Assembly: GCA_900473915.1 (NCBI GenBank)
Contig: UCNG01000002.1
Coordinates: 129,078-193,077 of the forward strand
DNA length: 64,000 nt
Origin: Hyphomicrobiales bacterium
Lineage (GTDB): Bacteria > Pseudomonadota > Alphaproteobacteria > Rhizobiales > Rhizobiaceae
Direction of reading: 5' to 3'
Shown: piece by piece, positions 28,569-37,345 of the stretch
How positions within the stretch are numbered: the stretch's first letter is position 1
Layout: the number at the start of each line of letters is the position of its first letter
Program-made: the position numbers and the translations under genes
Notes under the pieces: model-generated
Database searches by the model: none
Told to the model about the DNA's origin: nothing
The model's input: the letters and a program-made list of their open reading frames with translations, nothing else

Positions 28569-29135
28569 TCAGTGATGCTTGGGCGGCTGTAGCTGCGTCA
28601 TGAACTCGGCGAATACCATCGAGCCTTCCGGCCATGGGCCATGACCGGATTCCGAATTGATATGTCCGGATTCGCCAGCATCGATCAGCATCGCGCCCCA
28701 GTCCTTCACCACATCTTCCGCTGCTTCGAAGCTGGAGAAGGGATCGTTGCGGCTGACAACGGTGATCGCCGGGAACGGCAGGGGGTCACGCGGGTAGGGG
28801 CCGAACGTCATCAGGTGTTTGGGCCTGATCTTGTCGTTGGAAACATCCGGCGGCGCAACAAAAAACGCGCCCGCAATCTTGTGCTGGATATGCGGCAGCG
28901 CATGAACGGCAGTGGCGACACCCAGCGAATGCGCAACCAGAACAATCGGCCTGGTGGCGGCATTGGCGGCCTTTACCACTTCACCGATCCAGTCTTCACG
29001 AACTGGCTTGGTCCATTCGGCCTGCTGTACGCGCCGCGCCGTCGAGAGTTTGCTCTCCCAGCGGGTCTGCCAGTGATCGGGGCCGGAATTGGTATAGCCG
29101 GGGATGATGAGGATATCTGCGTCTTTGACTTTCAT
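28569..29135 (-). CDS. RBBP9/YdeN-family alpha/beta hydrolase
   Basis: A 188-residue short alpha/beta hydrolase. It begins with the YdeN-like IIPGYTNSGPDHWQTRWE, has the nucleophile elbow VAHSLGV, the acid in SRNDPFSS and the histidine in GHINSESGHGPWPEG. These form a complete Ser-Asp-His triad. Relatives are serine hydrolases with poorly known substrates. The frame is open far upstream, but ATG 29135 with GGGGAG close by gives the family's usual length. Its promoter region is shared with the divergent VOC gene. Confidence 0.87.
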   Translation of the reverse strand: MKVKDADILIIPGYTNSGPDHWQTRWESKLSTARRVQQAEWTKPVREDWIGEVVKAANAATRPIVLVAHSLGVATAVHALPHIQHKIAGAFFVAPPDVSNDKIRPKHLMTFGPYPRDPLPFPAITVVSRNDPFSSFEAAEDVVKDWGAMLIDAGESGHINSESGHGPWPEGSMVFAEFMTQLQPPKHH

Positions 29136-29273
29136 GGCTCCCCATTTAGAGAGGCTTTGTGACTTCTTCAAGCGGCGCGTATCGCGTGCAACGCATAGAA
29201 GGCATGTGAATGATGAACAGCCTGTTCGCTGATCGCGATCTTGTGAAACACGCTCCAAATGGTGATGTTTAGG

Positions 29274-29317
29274 GCGCATCCCGAAAAGTGTGAAACGGTT
29301 TTCGGAACAAGATGCGC
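29274..29317. repeat. RIME-like hairpin repeat
   Basis: GCGCATC (29274-29280) pairs with GATGCGC (29311-29317) around CCGAAAAGTG...CGGTTTTCGG, itself an inner stem. The first 35 bases closely match the degenerate copy at 23466. The rest of the 29136-29400 gap shows no gene. Confidence 0.72.
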
Positions 29318-29400
29318 GCCAACAGTTAGAGTGCAGACCTGATCCCAACCAGATCGAAATGCGCTCCGGCCAAGATTTGAAACGCGACGGAGTTAATGGC

Positions 29401-30357
29401 ATGGCAATCAGCAGACGTAAGGTCCTCGGCGCTGCCGGGACTGCTGTCATGGCCCACATTCTTCCTGTTCGCGCAGAAATGCCGTCGAAGGAGGGCGACA
29501 TGACACAGCAACTGAGAGCAACGGCAGTCGAAACCGAACGCCCGGTCGCTCCGCTTCCTTTCGCAATGACCACGCCAATGCGTGTGGCGCGCGTCGGCCT
29601 CAAGGCGCGCGATGCCGAAACGCTGGCTGAATATTATCGCGACGTCGTCGGCTTGCGAGAAATGACCCGCCGCGGCGCATCGATTGTACTTGGTGCAGGC
29701 GACCGCGAGCTGATGGAAATTGAGCAGTTTTCAGCCGCCAAGCCGGATGATCCGCGCAGCGCCGGTCTTTATCACACCGCGTTTTTGCTGCCCACGCGAG
29801 GAGACCTTGCGCGCTGGTCGCGCCGCGCCATCGATAAGCAACTGCCGGTCAGCGGCGCGTCGGATCACAAGGTGAGCGAAGCCATCTATCTGACCGATCC
29901 CGAAGGCAACGGCATCGAAATCTATACCGACCGTCCGCACGACCAATGGCAATGGAATGGCGATCGCGTGGCCATGAGCACCGATCCGCTTGATGTCGGC
30001 AATTTGCTGGATGTCATCAAGCAGGAAGGCGGAGAATGGACCTTTGCCCCGCAAAATACGGTCGTGGGCCATGTGCATCTGCGCGTTGGCAATGCGCAGG
30101 AGGCCGAAACCTTCTGGCACAATGAACTCGGCCTCGAAACCGTTCAGACCTATGGCGACCGGGCCGTCTTCATGTCTACCGGACGCTACCACCACCACAT
30201 CGCGGCCAATGCCTGGCAGAGTGCCGGTGCGGGAAAACGCGATATGGATCGCACTGGCCTTGCGTGGGTCGAGCTGGAGGATACGCGCGGCGGCGACAAC
30301 AGCACATTCGTCGATCCGTGGGGCAATGTGGTCAATACGATCAAGACCAAAGCATAA
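29401..30357 (+). CDS. Two-domain VOC (extradiol-dioxygenase-like) protein with possible Tat leader
   Basis: A 318-residue protein with two vicinal-oxygen-chelate modules (about 60-170 and 205-318), like catechol-2,3-dioxygenase CatE. Candidate ligands are GHVHLRV, the HHH cluster in GRYHHHIAA, LYHTAF and EGNGIEIY; the last module ends GNVVNTI, lacking the usual Glu. From ATG 29401 the protein begins with a twin-arginine-type leader (SRRKVLGAAGTAVMAHILP, then VRA). However, an in-frame ATG at 29500 has a far better ribosome binding site (AAGGAGGG), giving a 285-residue cytosolic form. Substrate unknown; the start is uncertain. Confidence 0.78.
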   Translation: MAISRRKVLGAAGTAVMAHILPVRAEMPSKEGDMTQQLRATAVETERPVAPLPFAMTTPMRVARVGLKARDAETLAEYYRDVVGLREMTRRGASIVLGAGDRELMEIEQFSAAKPDDPRSAGLYHTAFLLPTRGDLARWSRRAIDKQLPVSGASDHKVSEAIYLTDPEGNGIEIYTDRPHDQWQWNGDRVAMSTDPLDVGNLLDVIKQEGGEWTFAPQNTVVGHVHLRVGNAQEAETFWHNELGLETVQTYGDRAVFMSTGRYHHHIAANAWQSAGAGKRDMDRTGLAWVELEDTRGGDNSTFVDPWGNVVNTIKTKA

Positions 30358-30380
30358 AAGCTACGCCATTATGGATAATA

Positions 30381-30416
30381 AAAAGCCCCATGTTTTCAAA
30401 AACATGGGGCTTTTTT
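30381..30416 (+). terminator. Rho-independent terminator of the VOC gene
   Basis: AAAAGCCCCATGTTTT and AAAACATGGGGC with six T form one of the strongest terminators of the window. The A/T flanks are symmetrical, so it may work in both directions. Confidence 0.9.
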
Positions 30417-30518
30417 CGGATTCAATTTATGAGGCCCTCAAAGGGGCGCGGTCCAGATTTTGGTTATGGCGTGGCGAAAATGGTGGGTTTCGAGAACCGA
30501 AGCGGAGCGTACTCCCAA

Positions 30519-30561
30519 GCATAGCCCCGAAAAGTTGTAGACTTTTCGGATAAGGCTATGC
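30519..30561. repeat. Cruciform-type hairpin, copy A
   Basis: GCATAGCC pairs with GGCTATGC, and inside it CCGAAAAGT pairs with ACTTTTCGG around the loop TGTAG. Copy B at 30595 has the same inner stem and a related outer stem. Confidence 0.78.
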
Positions 30562-30594
30562 GTCAGAGAAAACGACGTGAGCACCGGAAGCTTC

Positions 30595-30637
30595 GCATAA
30601 TCTCGAAAAGTTGCAGACTTTTCGGATCAGATTATGC
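30595..30637. repeat. Cruciform-type hairpin, copy B
   Basis: GCATAATC pairs with GATTATGC, and inside CGAAAAGT pairs with ACTTTTCG around TGCAG. Outer-stem changes relative to copy A are compensated (GCC/GGC versus ATC/GAT), so pairing is kept. Confidence 0.78.
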
Positions 30638-30684
30638 GACTGCAAAACTCAAGACGCCATTTGCAGCCCGCCAGAGCCGAAATC

Positions 30685-31986
30685 TCAACCGAAGACGCGT
30701 TTGAAAATCGTATCCACATGCTTGGTGTGGTAGCCGAGATCGAATTTTTCGCGGATATGTTCTTCGGAAAGCGCTGCGCGCACTTCCGTGTCGGCCAGCA
30801 GTTCTTCAAGGAAGTCGGCGCCCTGTTCCCAGACCTTCATGGCATTGCGCTGCACGAGACGATAAGCGTCTTCACGCGAAACGCCTGCCTGCGTCAGCGC
30901 CAGAAGCACGCGCTGCGAATGCACCAGGCCACGGAACTTGTTCATGTTTTTCAGCATGTTGTCCGGGTAGATCACCAGCTTTTCGATCACGCCAGCCAGA
31001 CGATTGAGCGCGAAGTCGAGCGTGATGGTGGTGTCCGGGCCAATGGCGCGTTCGACGCTCGAATGGGAGATATCGCGTTCGTGCCAGAGGGCCACGTTTT
31101 CCATGGCAGGTGTTACCGACATGCGCACCAGACGGGCAAGGCCGGTCAGGTTTTCGGTCAGGACCGGATTGCGCTTGTGCGGCATGGCGGACGAACCCTT
31201 CTGGCCCGGCGAGAAGAATTCTTCTGCTTCCAGAACTTCGGTGCGCTGCATGTGGCGGATTTCGATGGCGATGTTTTCCATCGAGGAGGCGATGACGCCG
31301 AGCGTTGCGAAGAACATGGCGTGGCGGTCGCGCGGGATGACCTGTGTCGAGACAGGTTCCGCCTCAAGGCCAAGCTTGGCGCAGACATATTCTTCCACAC
31401 GCGGGTCGATATTGGCGAAAGTGCCGACAGCGCCGGAAATAGCGCCTGTTGCGATTTCCGCACGGGCCGCAACGAGGCGGGCGCGGCCACGCGCCATCTC
31501 CGCATAGAAACGCGCAAAGGTGAGGCCCATCGTCGTCGGTTCTGCATGGATGCCATGGCTGCGACCAATGCGAACCGTATCCTTATGCTCGAAAGCGCGC
31601 TTCTTCAGGGCTTCCAGCACGCGGTCCATGTCGGCGAGCAGCAGATCGGCAGCGCGTACGAGCTGGACGTTGAGCGTGGTATCGAGCACGTCCGATGAGG
31701 TCATGCCCTGATGCACGAAACGGCTGTCCGGGCCGATGAATTCGGCCAGATGCGTCAGGAAGGCGATGACGTCATGCTTGGTGACAGCTTCGATCTCATC
31801 GATGCGGGCGACGTCGAATTTCGCCACGCTGCCCTTTTCCCAGATGGTCTTTGCCGCGTCCTTTGGAATGACGCCCAGTTGCGCCAGCGCCTCGCAGGCA
31901 TAGGCTTCGATCTCGAACCAGATGCGAAATTTCGTTTCTGGCGACCAGATGGCGACCATTTCAGGCCGGGAATAGCGCGGGATCAT
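30685..31986 (-). CDS. purB: Adenylosuccinate lyase
   Basis: A 433-residue fumarase/aspartase-superfamily enzyme that releases fumarate from SAICAR and adenylosuccinate. The superfamily signature GSSAMPHKRNP is present, with TSSDVLDTTLN and RSHGIHAEPTTMG carrying catalytic Ser/His residues. The start MIPRYSRPEMV at 31986, 11 bases after AGGAT, gives the family length; the frame runs on upstream through rpe and is not coding. It follows rpe by 25 bases, so the two are probably co-transcribed. Confidence 0.96.
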   Translation of the reverse strand: MIPRYSRPEMVAIWSPETKFRIWFEIEAYACEALAQLGVIPKDAAKTIWEKGSVAKFDVARIDEIEAVTKHDVIAFLTHLAEFIGPDSRFVHQGMTSSDVLDTTLNVQLVRAADLLLADMDRVLEALKKRAFEHKDTVRIGRSHGIHAEPTTMGLTFARFYAEMARGRARLVAARAEIATGAISGAVGTFANIDPRVEEYVCAKLGLEAEPVSTQVIPRDRHAMFFATLGVIASSMENIAIEIRHMQRTEVLEAEEFFSPGQKGSSAMPHKRNPVLTENLTGLARLVRMSVTPAMENVALWHERDISHSSVERAIGPDTTITLDFALNRLAGVIEKLVIYPDNMLKNMNKFRGLVHSQRVLLALTQAGVSREDAYRLVQRNAMKVWEQGADFLEELLADTEVRAALSEEHIREKFDLGYHTKHVDTIFKRVFG

Positions 31987-32011
31987 GGGCGTATCCTGTA
32001 GACGTGTGAGT

Positions 32012-32689
32012 TTAACGGTTGCGCGCAGCTTCGGCTGCGGCACGAATGGCATCGATATTGGCGCGATAGCTCTCGACCGAATTGCCCTTGTAGACAGCCG
32101 AACCGGCCACAAGAATGTTGGCGCCAGCGGCAACGACCGAGCCTGCGGTTTCAGGCGTGATGCCGCCATCGACTTCAATGTCGATAGGGCGGTCGCCGAC
32201 CATTTCGCGGACGCGCTTGATCTTCTCGAGCATCGGGGCAATGAATTTCTGGCCGCCAAAGCCGGGATTGACGGTCATGACGAGGACGAGATCGACATCT
32301 TCGATGACGTTGGTTAGCGCTTCGGCAGGCGTTGCGGGGTTCAAAGCCAGACCGGCCTTCTTGCCGAGGGCGCGGATCGATTGCAGCGAGCGGTGCGTGT
32401 GCGGACCGGCTTCCGCATGAATTGTGATGAGATCGCAACCGGCATCGGCAAACGGCGCCAGATAGGGATCGCAAGGCGCAATCATCAGATGCGCATCGAA
32501 GAATGCCTTGGTGCGCGGACGGATCGCCTTCACCACTTGCGGGCCGAAAGTGATGTTCGGCACAAAATGCCCGTCCATGACGTCGATATGCACCCAGTCG
32601 GCACCGGCTTCCAGCACGGCGTCGACTTCTTCGCCAAGGCGGGCGAAATCGGCGGAAAGGATGGACGGGGCGATGGCGATGGGGCGCAT
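32012..32689 (-). CDS. rpe: Ribulose-phosphate 3-epimerase
   Basis: A 225-residue TIM-barrel metalloenzyme interconverting ribulose 5-phosphate and xylulose 5-phosphate in the pentose phosphate pathway. [31 protein letters not shown] (metal-binding His and Asp), [12 protein letters not shown] and DGGITPET are all family motifs. It precedes purB on the same strand with a 25-base gap, linking pentose phosphate supply with purine synthesis, although this pairing may be only positional. Confidence 0.96.
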   Translation of the reverse strand: MRPIAIAPSILSADFARLGEEVDAVLEAGADWVHIDVMDGHFVPNITFGPQVVKAIRPRTKAFFDAHLMIAPCDPYLAPFADAGCDLITIHAEAGPHTHRSLQSIRALGKKAGLALNPATPAEALTNVIEDVDLVLVMTVNPGFGGQKFIAPMLEKIKRVREMVGDRPIDIEVDGGITPETAGSVVAAGANILVAGSAVYKGNSVESYRANIDAIRAAAEAARNR

Positions 32690-32740
32690 ATGTGATCTCC
32701 GTAACTTTGGCCAGCCCCTAGCACATGAGGGGCGAGAATC

Positions 32741-33667
32741 CTATCCCCAGCGCTTGTGGAACCACATCCATTGGCCGGGATATTCGCGCACCCATGTTTC
32801 CACGGTATCGTTCAGAAGCTGCGCGGTTGCGGCTACATCGATCTCGCCCTTGTCGTCGCGCGGCAATTCCATGCGCTCGTAGAGTTCGAGGCGATAACGT
32901 CCGCCGGGAAGGCGGATGCAGCGCGCCGGATAGACGTCGCAATCATATTGGCGCGCAAGCTTGGCCAATAGCGGATTGGTCTTCACCGGACGATTGAAGA
33001 AAGTGGAAGGCACGCCGCGACGGAATTTCTGGTCCACCAGCATGCCGACATTGCCGCCTTCATCGAGGATATGCGCAAGCGACCATGCCGCACCGGCTTT
33101 CGACGGCACCAGATGGCCCATATTGGTGCGGCGCGCCTTCAAGACCTTGTCGGCGATATAGGGATTGTTCGGCGGACGAAAGAGGGCCGTGACATTGAGG
33201 CCAAAGGTGGCGGCACAGATCGGCAGAAGCTCGAAATTGCCGGTATGGGCGGTAAAGAAGATATGCGGCTTCTTCTCGTCGCGCAGGCGCTCGAAAATCG
33301 GAATGCCCTCCACTTCGACCAGCCCCGGCGTGTTGGCATGGGGATCGAAATCGAAGACCGCATCGAGGAAGATATATTCCGCGAAGAGGCGCGCCATCGA
33401 ATCCCACATTTCGCGGGCGATATCCTCGATTTCAGCGTCGCTTTTCTCTGGATAGGCCTGACGCAGATTATCGGTCGCCACCTTGTGGCGTGGCGTCAGC
33501 GGCCCGACCAGACGGGCCACCTTTGCCGAAAAGCTGATCGCTGCCTTCGCCGGGAACAGGCGCAGCAGGCCAAGCAGCAGAAATACGGCCTGTGCCCAGA
33601 GCCAGTAGTTGAACTGCTTCAGCTTGCGGGTCCAGCGGAAGAGCAGAAGTTTCAGCTTGAACATCAT
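32741..33667 (-). CDS. lpxXL: Very-long-chain acyltransferase LpxXL (LpxL family)
   Basis: A 308-residue inner-membrane acyltransferase of the LpxL/HtrB family. A membrane-anchoring helix lies at about 22-45 and the catalytic HX4E motif is HTGNFE at residues 141-146. In Rhizobiales the last gene of the AcpXL locus encodes LpxXL, which moves the 27-hydroxyoctacosanoate or related chain from AcpXL to lipid A. Its position 11 bases after the adh gene and downstream of acpXL supports this specific role. Confidence 0.92.
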   Translation of the reverse strand: MMFKLKLLLFRWTRKLKQFNYWLWAQAVFLLLGLLRLFPAKAAISFSAKVARLVGPLTPRHKVATDNLRQAYPEKSDAEIEDIAREMWDSMARLFAEYIFLDAVFDFDPHANTPGLVEVEGIPIFERLRDEKKPHIFFTAHTGNFELLPICAATFGLNVTALFRPPNNPYIADKVLKARRTNMGHLVPSKAGAAWSLAHILDEGGNVGMLVDQKFRRGVPSTFFNRPVKTNPLLAKLARQYDCDVYPARCIRLPGGRYRLELYERMELPRDDKGEIDVAATAQLLNDTVETWVREYPGQWMWFHKRWG

Positions 33668-33678
33668 GGAATTGCGGC

Positions 33679-34707
33679 TCAGTCGATCTCAAGAATGATC
33701 TTGCCGAAGACGTCGCGGCCTTCCATGCGCTTCAGCGCCGTGTCGATATCGTTGAAGCCGACCACAGTGTCGATGACCGGATGCACGATGCCGCGCGCCA
33801 TTTTCTGCATGGCGTCGGCCATGTTTTCCATGCGGCAGCCGAAGGAGCCGAAAATCTTGAGCTGCTGCTGGAAGAGCTGCATCAGGTTCATGTTGGTGGA
33901 AACGCCGGAGGTCGAGCCGCAGGTGACGAGACGCGCGCCGCGCTTCATGCACAGCATCGAACCCGCCCAGGTGTCCGCGCCCACATGCTCGAACACCACG
34001 TCCACGCCCTTTTTCTTGGTGAGCTTGCGCACCACACCCTCGAAGCGGTCTTCGCGGTAATTGATGACGTGATCGGCACCAAGCGCCTTGGCTTTCTCGA
34101 TCTTGTCGTCGGAGCCGACAGTGGTGATGACCGTGCAGCCCATCTTCTTGGCAAGCTGGATCGCAGCTGTGCCGATGCCGGAGCCGCCAGCCTGAACGAG
34201 CACGGTTTCGCCGGGCTCAAGCTTGGCATTGTCGAACAGCATATGTTCCACCGTGCCGAAGGTAACAGGCGCGACAGCTGCGCCGATGGCGTCCACGCCG
34301 GGAGGGGCGGGAACGAGCAGGCGGGCAGGCAGGTTCACCGCTTCGCAGGCAAAGCCGTCGAGATGGAAACCATGCACGCCGCCGACATGCTCGCACAGAT
34401 TGTCACGGCCTTCGCGGCAGGCGCGGCAAAGGCCGCAGGTGCGCGCACCATAGATCGAAACAAGCTGGCCGGGCAGGAGGTTGGAAACGCCGGGGCCGAC
34501 AGCATCGACGATACCGGAGGCTTCCGCACCGATAACGAGCGGCATCTTGCGCTTGGCAAATGCCATGCCGCGCCAGCCCCACACGTCGATGTGGTTGAGC
34601 GCGACGGCCTTGATCCGCACGGTCACCTCGCCGATGCCGGGGGCGGGCGGCGGTGTGATATCGGTGATTTCAAGGCGGCGGTCATCGAGAAGCTGCAAGG
34701 CGCGCAT
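33679..34707 (-). CDS. Zinc-binding alcohol dehydrogenase of the AcpXL locus
   Basis: A 342-residue medium-chain dehydrogenase/reductase. The structural zinc site has four cysteines at 91, 94, 97 and 105 (CGLCRACREGRDNLC). The cofactor site is QAGGSGIGTAAIQL. The usual catalytic Cys-His is replaced by ALNHIDVWGWRG, the pattern of a distinct MDR subgroup. In the Rhizobium locus this position is called adh2XL and is needed for the very long acyl chain, perhaps by reducing or modifying an intermediate; the exact step is unknown. It lies between fabF and lpxXL. Confidence 0.88.
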   Translation of the reverse strand: MRALQLLDDRRLEITDITPPPAPGIGEVTVRIKAVALNHIDVWGWRGMAFAKRKMPLVIGAEASGIVDAVGPGVSNLLPGQLVSIYGARTCGLCRACREGRDNLCEHVGGVHGFHLDGFACEAVNLPARLLVPAPPGVDAIGAAVAPVTFGTVEHMLFDNAKLEPGETVLVQAGGSGIGTAAIQLAKKMGCTVITTVGSDDKIEKAKALGADHVINYREDRFEGVVRKLTKKKGVDVVFEHVGADTWAGSMLCMKRGARLVTCGSTSGVSTNMNLMQLFQQQLKIFGSFGCRMENMADAMQKMARGIVHPVIDTVVGFNDIDTALKRMEGRDVFGKIILEID

Positions 34708-34730
34708 GAAGTAATCCTTTTCAAGACATA

Positions 34731-34758
34731 ATCCCGGAAACGGCGAACCGTCCGGGAT
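34731..34758. repeat. Hairpin upstream of the adh gene
   Basis: ATCCCGGA and TCCGGGAT are 8-bp arms around a 12-base loop, in the gap between fabF1 and adh. It resembles half of a RIME-like element and could adjust expression inside the operon. Confidence 0.55.
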
Positions 34759-34787
34759 CATGGGAAAATTCGTATTTGCCGGACCGA

Positions 34788-36065
34788 TTAATTCGGATTT
34801 GCCGCCAAAACAAGGCTCGTATTCTGTCCGCCGAAACCAAACGAGTTGGAAAGCACGGCAGAAACCTCCGCCTGACGCTTCACATTCGGCACGACATCAA
34901 GCGGAATAGCGGGGTCCGGATTGTCGTAATTGATGGTCGGCGGCAGCGTGCCGGTCTGGATCGTCAGAAGCGAGAAGACGGCTTCGATGGCGCCCGCTGC
35001 GGTCAGCGTATGGCCGATCATCGACTTGTTGGAGGAAACCGGAATGGAGGCCAGCTTGTCGCCGAATACGGACGAAAGCGCCAGATATTCCATCTTGTCG
35101 TTTTCCGGCGTCGAGGTGCCGTGGGCATTGATGTAGGAAATCTGGTCTTCGGTGAGACCGGCATCCGCAAGGGCGGCGCGCACCGTGCCGATGGCAGGCG
35201 AGGCATCCGGCTTGGAACGGGTGCGATGGAAATCATCGGCCTTTTCGCCGCAACCCGCCAGAATGCCCAGAACCTTGGCGCCACGCGCAACCGCGCTTTC
35301 CAGCGATTCCATTACCAGAGCGCCAGAACCCTCCGACATGGCAAAGCCGTCGCGATCCTTGGAGAAGGGCTTGGAAGCCTTTTCCGGCTTGTCGTTCTGG
35401 GTGGAAAGGGCCGACAGCAGCGAAAAGCGGATCAGCGCTTCGGCAGAGACGGAACCGTCGGTTCCGATAGAGAGAACCCGGTCGCTTTCGCCGCGACGGA
35501 TGGCTTCCACGCCGAGCTGGATCGCGGTTGCGCCCGAGGCACACGCCGTCGACAGCGTGATCGGCAGGCCGCGCGTGCCGAAAGCTTCCGACAGGCGTTC
35601 GGCGATATAGCCAAACTGGGTGGTGTTGAAGAGTTCGTCCTGACGCGCGCGACGGCAGGCTTCCAGCAGAAGCTGATAGCTTGCCGGGCCTTCATTCTTC
35701 ACGGTTGCATCAAGCGCAAAGCGGCTTTTCCAGTCGAGTTCGACCGGGGGAGCCGCCAGAAACAGCGGGCCGCCGAAATCGGTCGATGAAAGGCCGGACT
35801 GGGCGAGGGCTTCCTCGCCAGCGAGCCGGGCCAGCGCTTCGGAAAGCGCCGATGCGCCCACATCGCTTTCAGGCAGGAAATCGACCGTGCCGGAAAAGCG
35901 CGTATTGAGATTGTCGGTCGGAAAGCGGGTGATGGTGTGGATGCCCGATTTCCCGCTGGTCAATGCAGCCCAGTTGTCTTCCTTGCCCTGACCGAGCGAG
36001 GAAACCACGCCAGCGCCGGTGATGGCGACAATGGGACGGCCGAGATGGTCTGTATATTTCGTCAT
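34788..36065 (-). CDS. Beta-ketoacyl-ACP synthase of the AcpXL locus (active KAS)
   Basis: A 425-residue FabF-type ketosynthase with a full catalytic triad: Cys175 (LSTACASG), His315 (NAHGTSTPE) and His352 (SMIGHTLTAAG), plus Lys347. It would extend the acyl chain on AcpXL toward C26-C28. It corresponds to fabF1XL of the rhizobial locus. It follows the Cys-less homologue by one base, so the two proteins are probably made together and may pair as a heterodimer. Confidence 0.92.
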   Translation of the reverse strand: MTKYTDHLGRPIVAITGAGVVSSLGQGKEDNWAALTSGKSGIHTITRFPTDNLNTRFSGTVDFLPESDVGASALSEALARLAGEEALAQSGLSSTDFGGPLFLAAPPVELDWKSRFALDATVKNEGPASYQLLLEACRRARQDELFNTTQFGYIAERLSEAFGTRGLPITLSTACASGATAIQLGVEAIRRGESDRVLSIGTDGSVSAEALIRFSLLSALSTQNDKPEKASKPFSKDRDGFAMSEGSGALVMESLESAVARGAKVLGILAGCGEKADDFHRTRSKPDASPAIGTVRAALADAGLTEDQISYINAHGTSTPENDKMEYLALSSVFGDKLASIPVSSNKSMIGHTLTAAGAIEAVFSLLTIQTGTLPPTINYDNPDPAIPLDVVPNVKRQAEVSAVLSNSFGFGGQNTSLVLAANPN

Positions 36066-36066
36066 C

Positions 36067-37248
36067 TTATACTCTCACCAGCTTTGCTGCGCCTTCGGCA
36101 CGCGTGGCGCCGACGATGGTGACAATTGCTTCGCTGATTGGCCCACCGGCGTCCTTTTCGGAAGCATCCAGCGGCGCGAAAGCCTCGCCCTTCCAGACGG
36201 AAATGGCTGCAAGCGCCAGCGCCAGCGGGAACTGCGCCTCGCGCATGTGGCCGGTCAAGCCGGAAATGCCGCGATAGGCTGCCGACAGGGCGTCCAGTGC
36301 GGTTTTCTCCGCGCCGGTCGCTTCATGCGCGCCGGAAGCGCCGGAAACAACATAGGACGGTTCCTTGCCGTCATTGGCTGCAAGCACGAGTTCGCGGATG
36401 GTGTTGGCAAGGTCGGCATTGTCGCGGCGGATCTGCGCGCTTTCAATCCCGGCCACTTCCGCATAGGCGCGCGCGCCACGCTTTGCGGCGTGATCGGCGC
36501 TTTCCAGAACCAGGAACACGCCGCCGGAACCGGAAACCATGCCGCCGCCTGCCGAACCGTCGCGGCTCCATAGCGGAGCCCAGCCGTCATGCTTGAGCAG
36601 GCCGCCAAGCTCATGGCCGAGAATCATGTCGAAATGTTCGGCATTGTAGGAGCCGCCAACCAGTGCGTGGGTGCTCTGGCCGGTGCGGATGCGTGCGGCG
36701 GCGGTCTCGATGGCCGAAAGGCCGGAACCTTCTTCGCCCATGAAGGTGCGCGAGGAACCCGTAACCTTGTGCACGATGGAAATATTGCCTGCGAGCAGGT
36801 TGGAAAGCTGCGCCAGAAACAGGGTCGGGCGCAGTTCGGTCGAGAGTTTCTCGTTCAGCATGACGCCGCGATCATTGCGGGTGCGGCCTTCATCCAGAAT
36901 CTGCATGTCGACGGTAATATCGCGCTCGCCGCCACCGGCTCCGACGACCATATCCATGGTCGCGCAGAGCGCCTCGTCATCCTTCATGCCCGCATCCTGA
37001 AGCGCCAGCCCGGCAGCGTAAGTGCCGAGGCGCTGCCAGGTTTCCATCTGGCGCTGGTCGCCGCGCTTTGGAATTTGCAGGCTCCAGTCCACTTCGCCGA
37101 GCGGATGAACCGTATAGGGCGCAAAGGCTTGCTTTTCGAGACGCGGTTCACTGCCAGCCTTCGAGAAAGCGTTCCAATGCACGTCTACCCCTTCGCCGAG
37201 CGAAGAAAGAATGCCGATGCCTGTGATGACGACTTTATTGTTCTGCAT
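36067..37248 (-). CDS. Ketosynthase homologue lacking the catalytic Cys (chain-length-factor-like)
   Basis: A 393-residue thiolase-fold protein of the FabF family in the fabF2XL position. Aligned to its neighbour, the active Cys is replaced by Glu173 (MGEEGSGLSAI), the first His is lost (VVSGASGAHEA replaces NAHGT), and only the second His region remains (LTGHMREAQ). It therefore should not condense acyl chains on its own. In type II polyketide systems the chain-length factor is a KS homologue with Gln at that place, paired with an active KS. The same arrangement is inferred here. Confidence 0.88.
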   Translation of the reverse strand: MQNNKVVITGIGILSSLGEGVDVHWNAFSKAGSEPRLEKQAFAPYTVHPLGEVDWSLQIPKRGDQRQMETWQRLGTYAAGLALQDAGMKDDEALCATMDMVVGAGGGERDITVDMQILDEGRTRNDRGVMLNEKLSTELRPTLFLAQLSNLLAGNISIVHKVTGSSRTFMGEEGSGLSAIETAAARIRTGQSTHALVGGSYNAEHFDMILGHELGGLLKHDGWAPLWSRDGSAGGGMVSGSGGVFLVLESADHAAKRGARAYAEVAGIESAQIRRDNADLANTIRELVLAANDGKEPSYVVSGASGAHEATGAEKTALDALSAAYRGISGLTGHMREAQFPLALALAAISVWKGEAFAPLDASEKDAGGPISEAIVTIVGATRAEGAAKLVRV

Positions 37249-37345
37249 GAGTTGCGTTCTGCCCGTGCTGCTGAAACTGCTCCAGAAACGGAATCAGGGC
37301 GAACATTTCTGCCCACCCTTGAATACCGTCATATTATGCTCTGGC

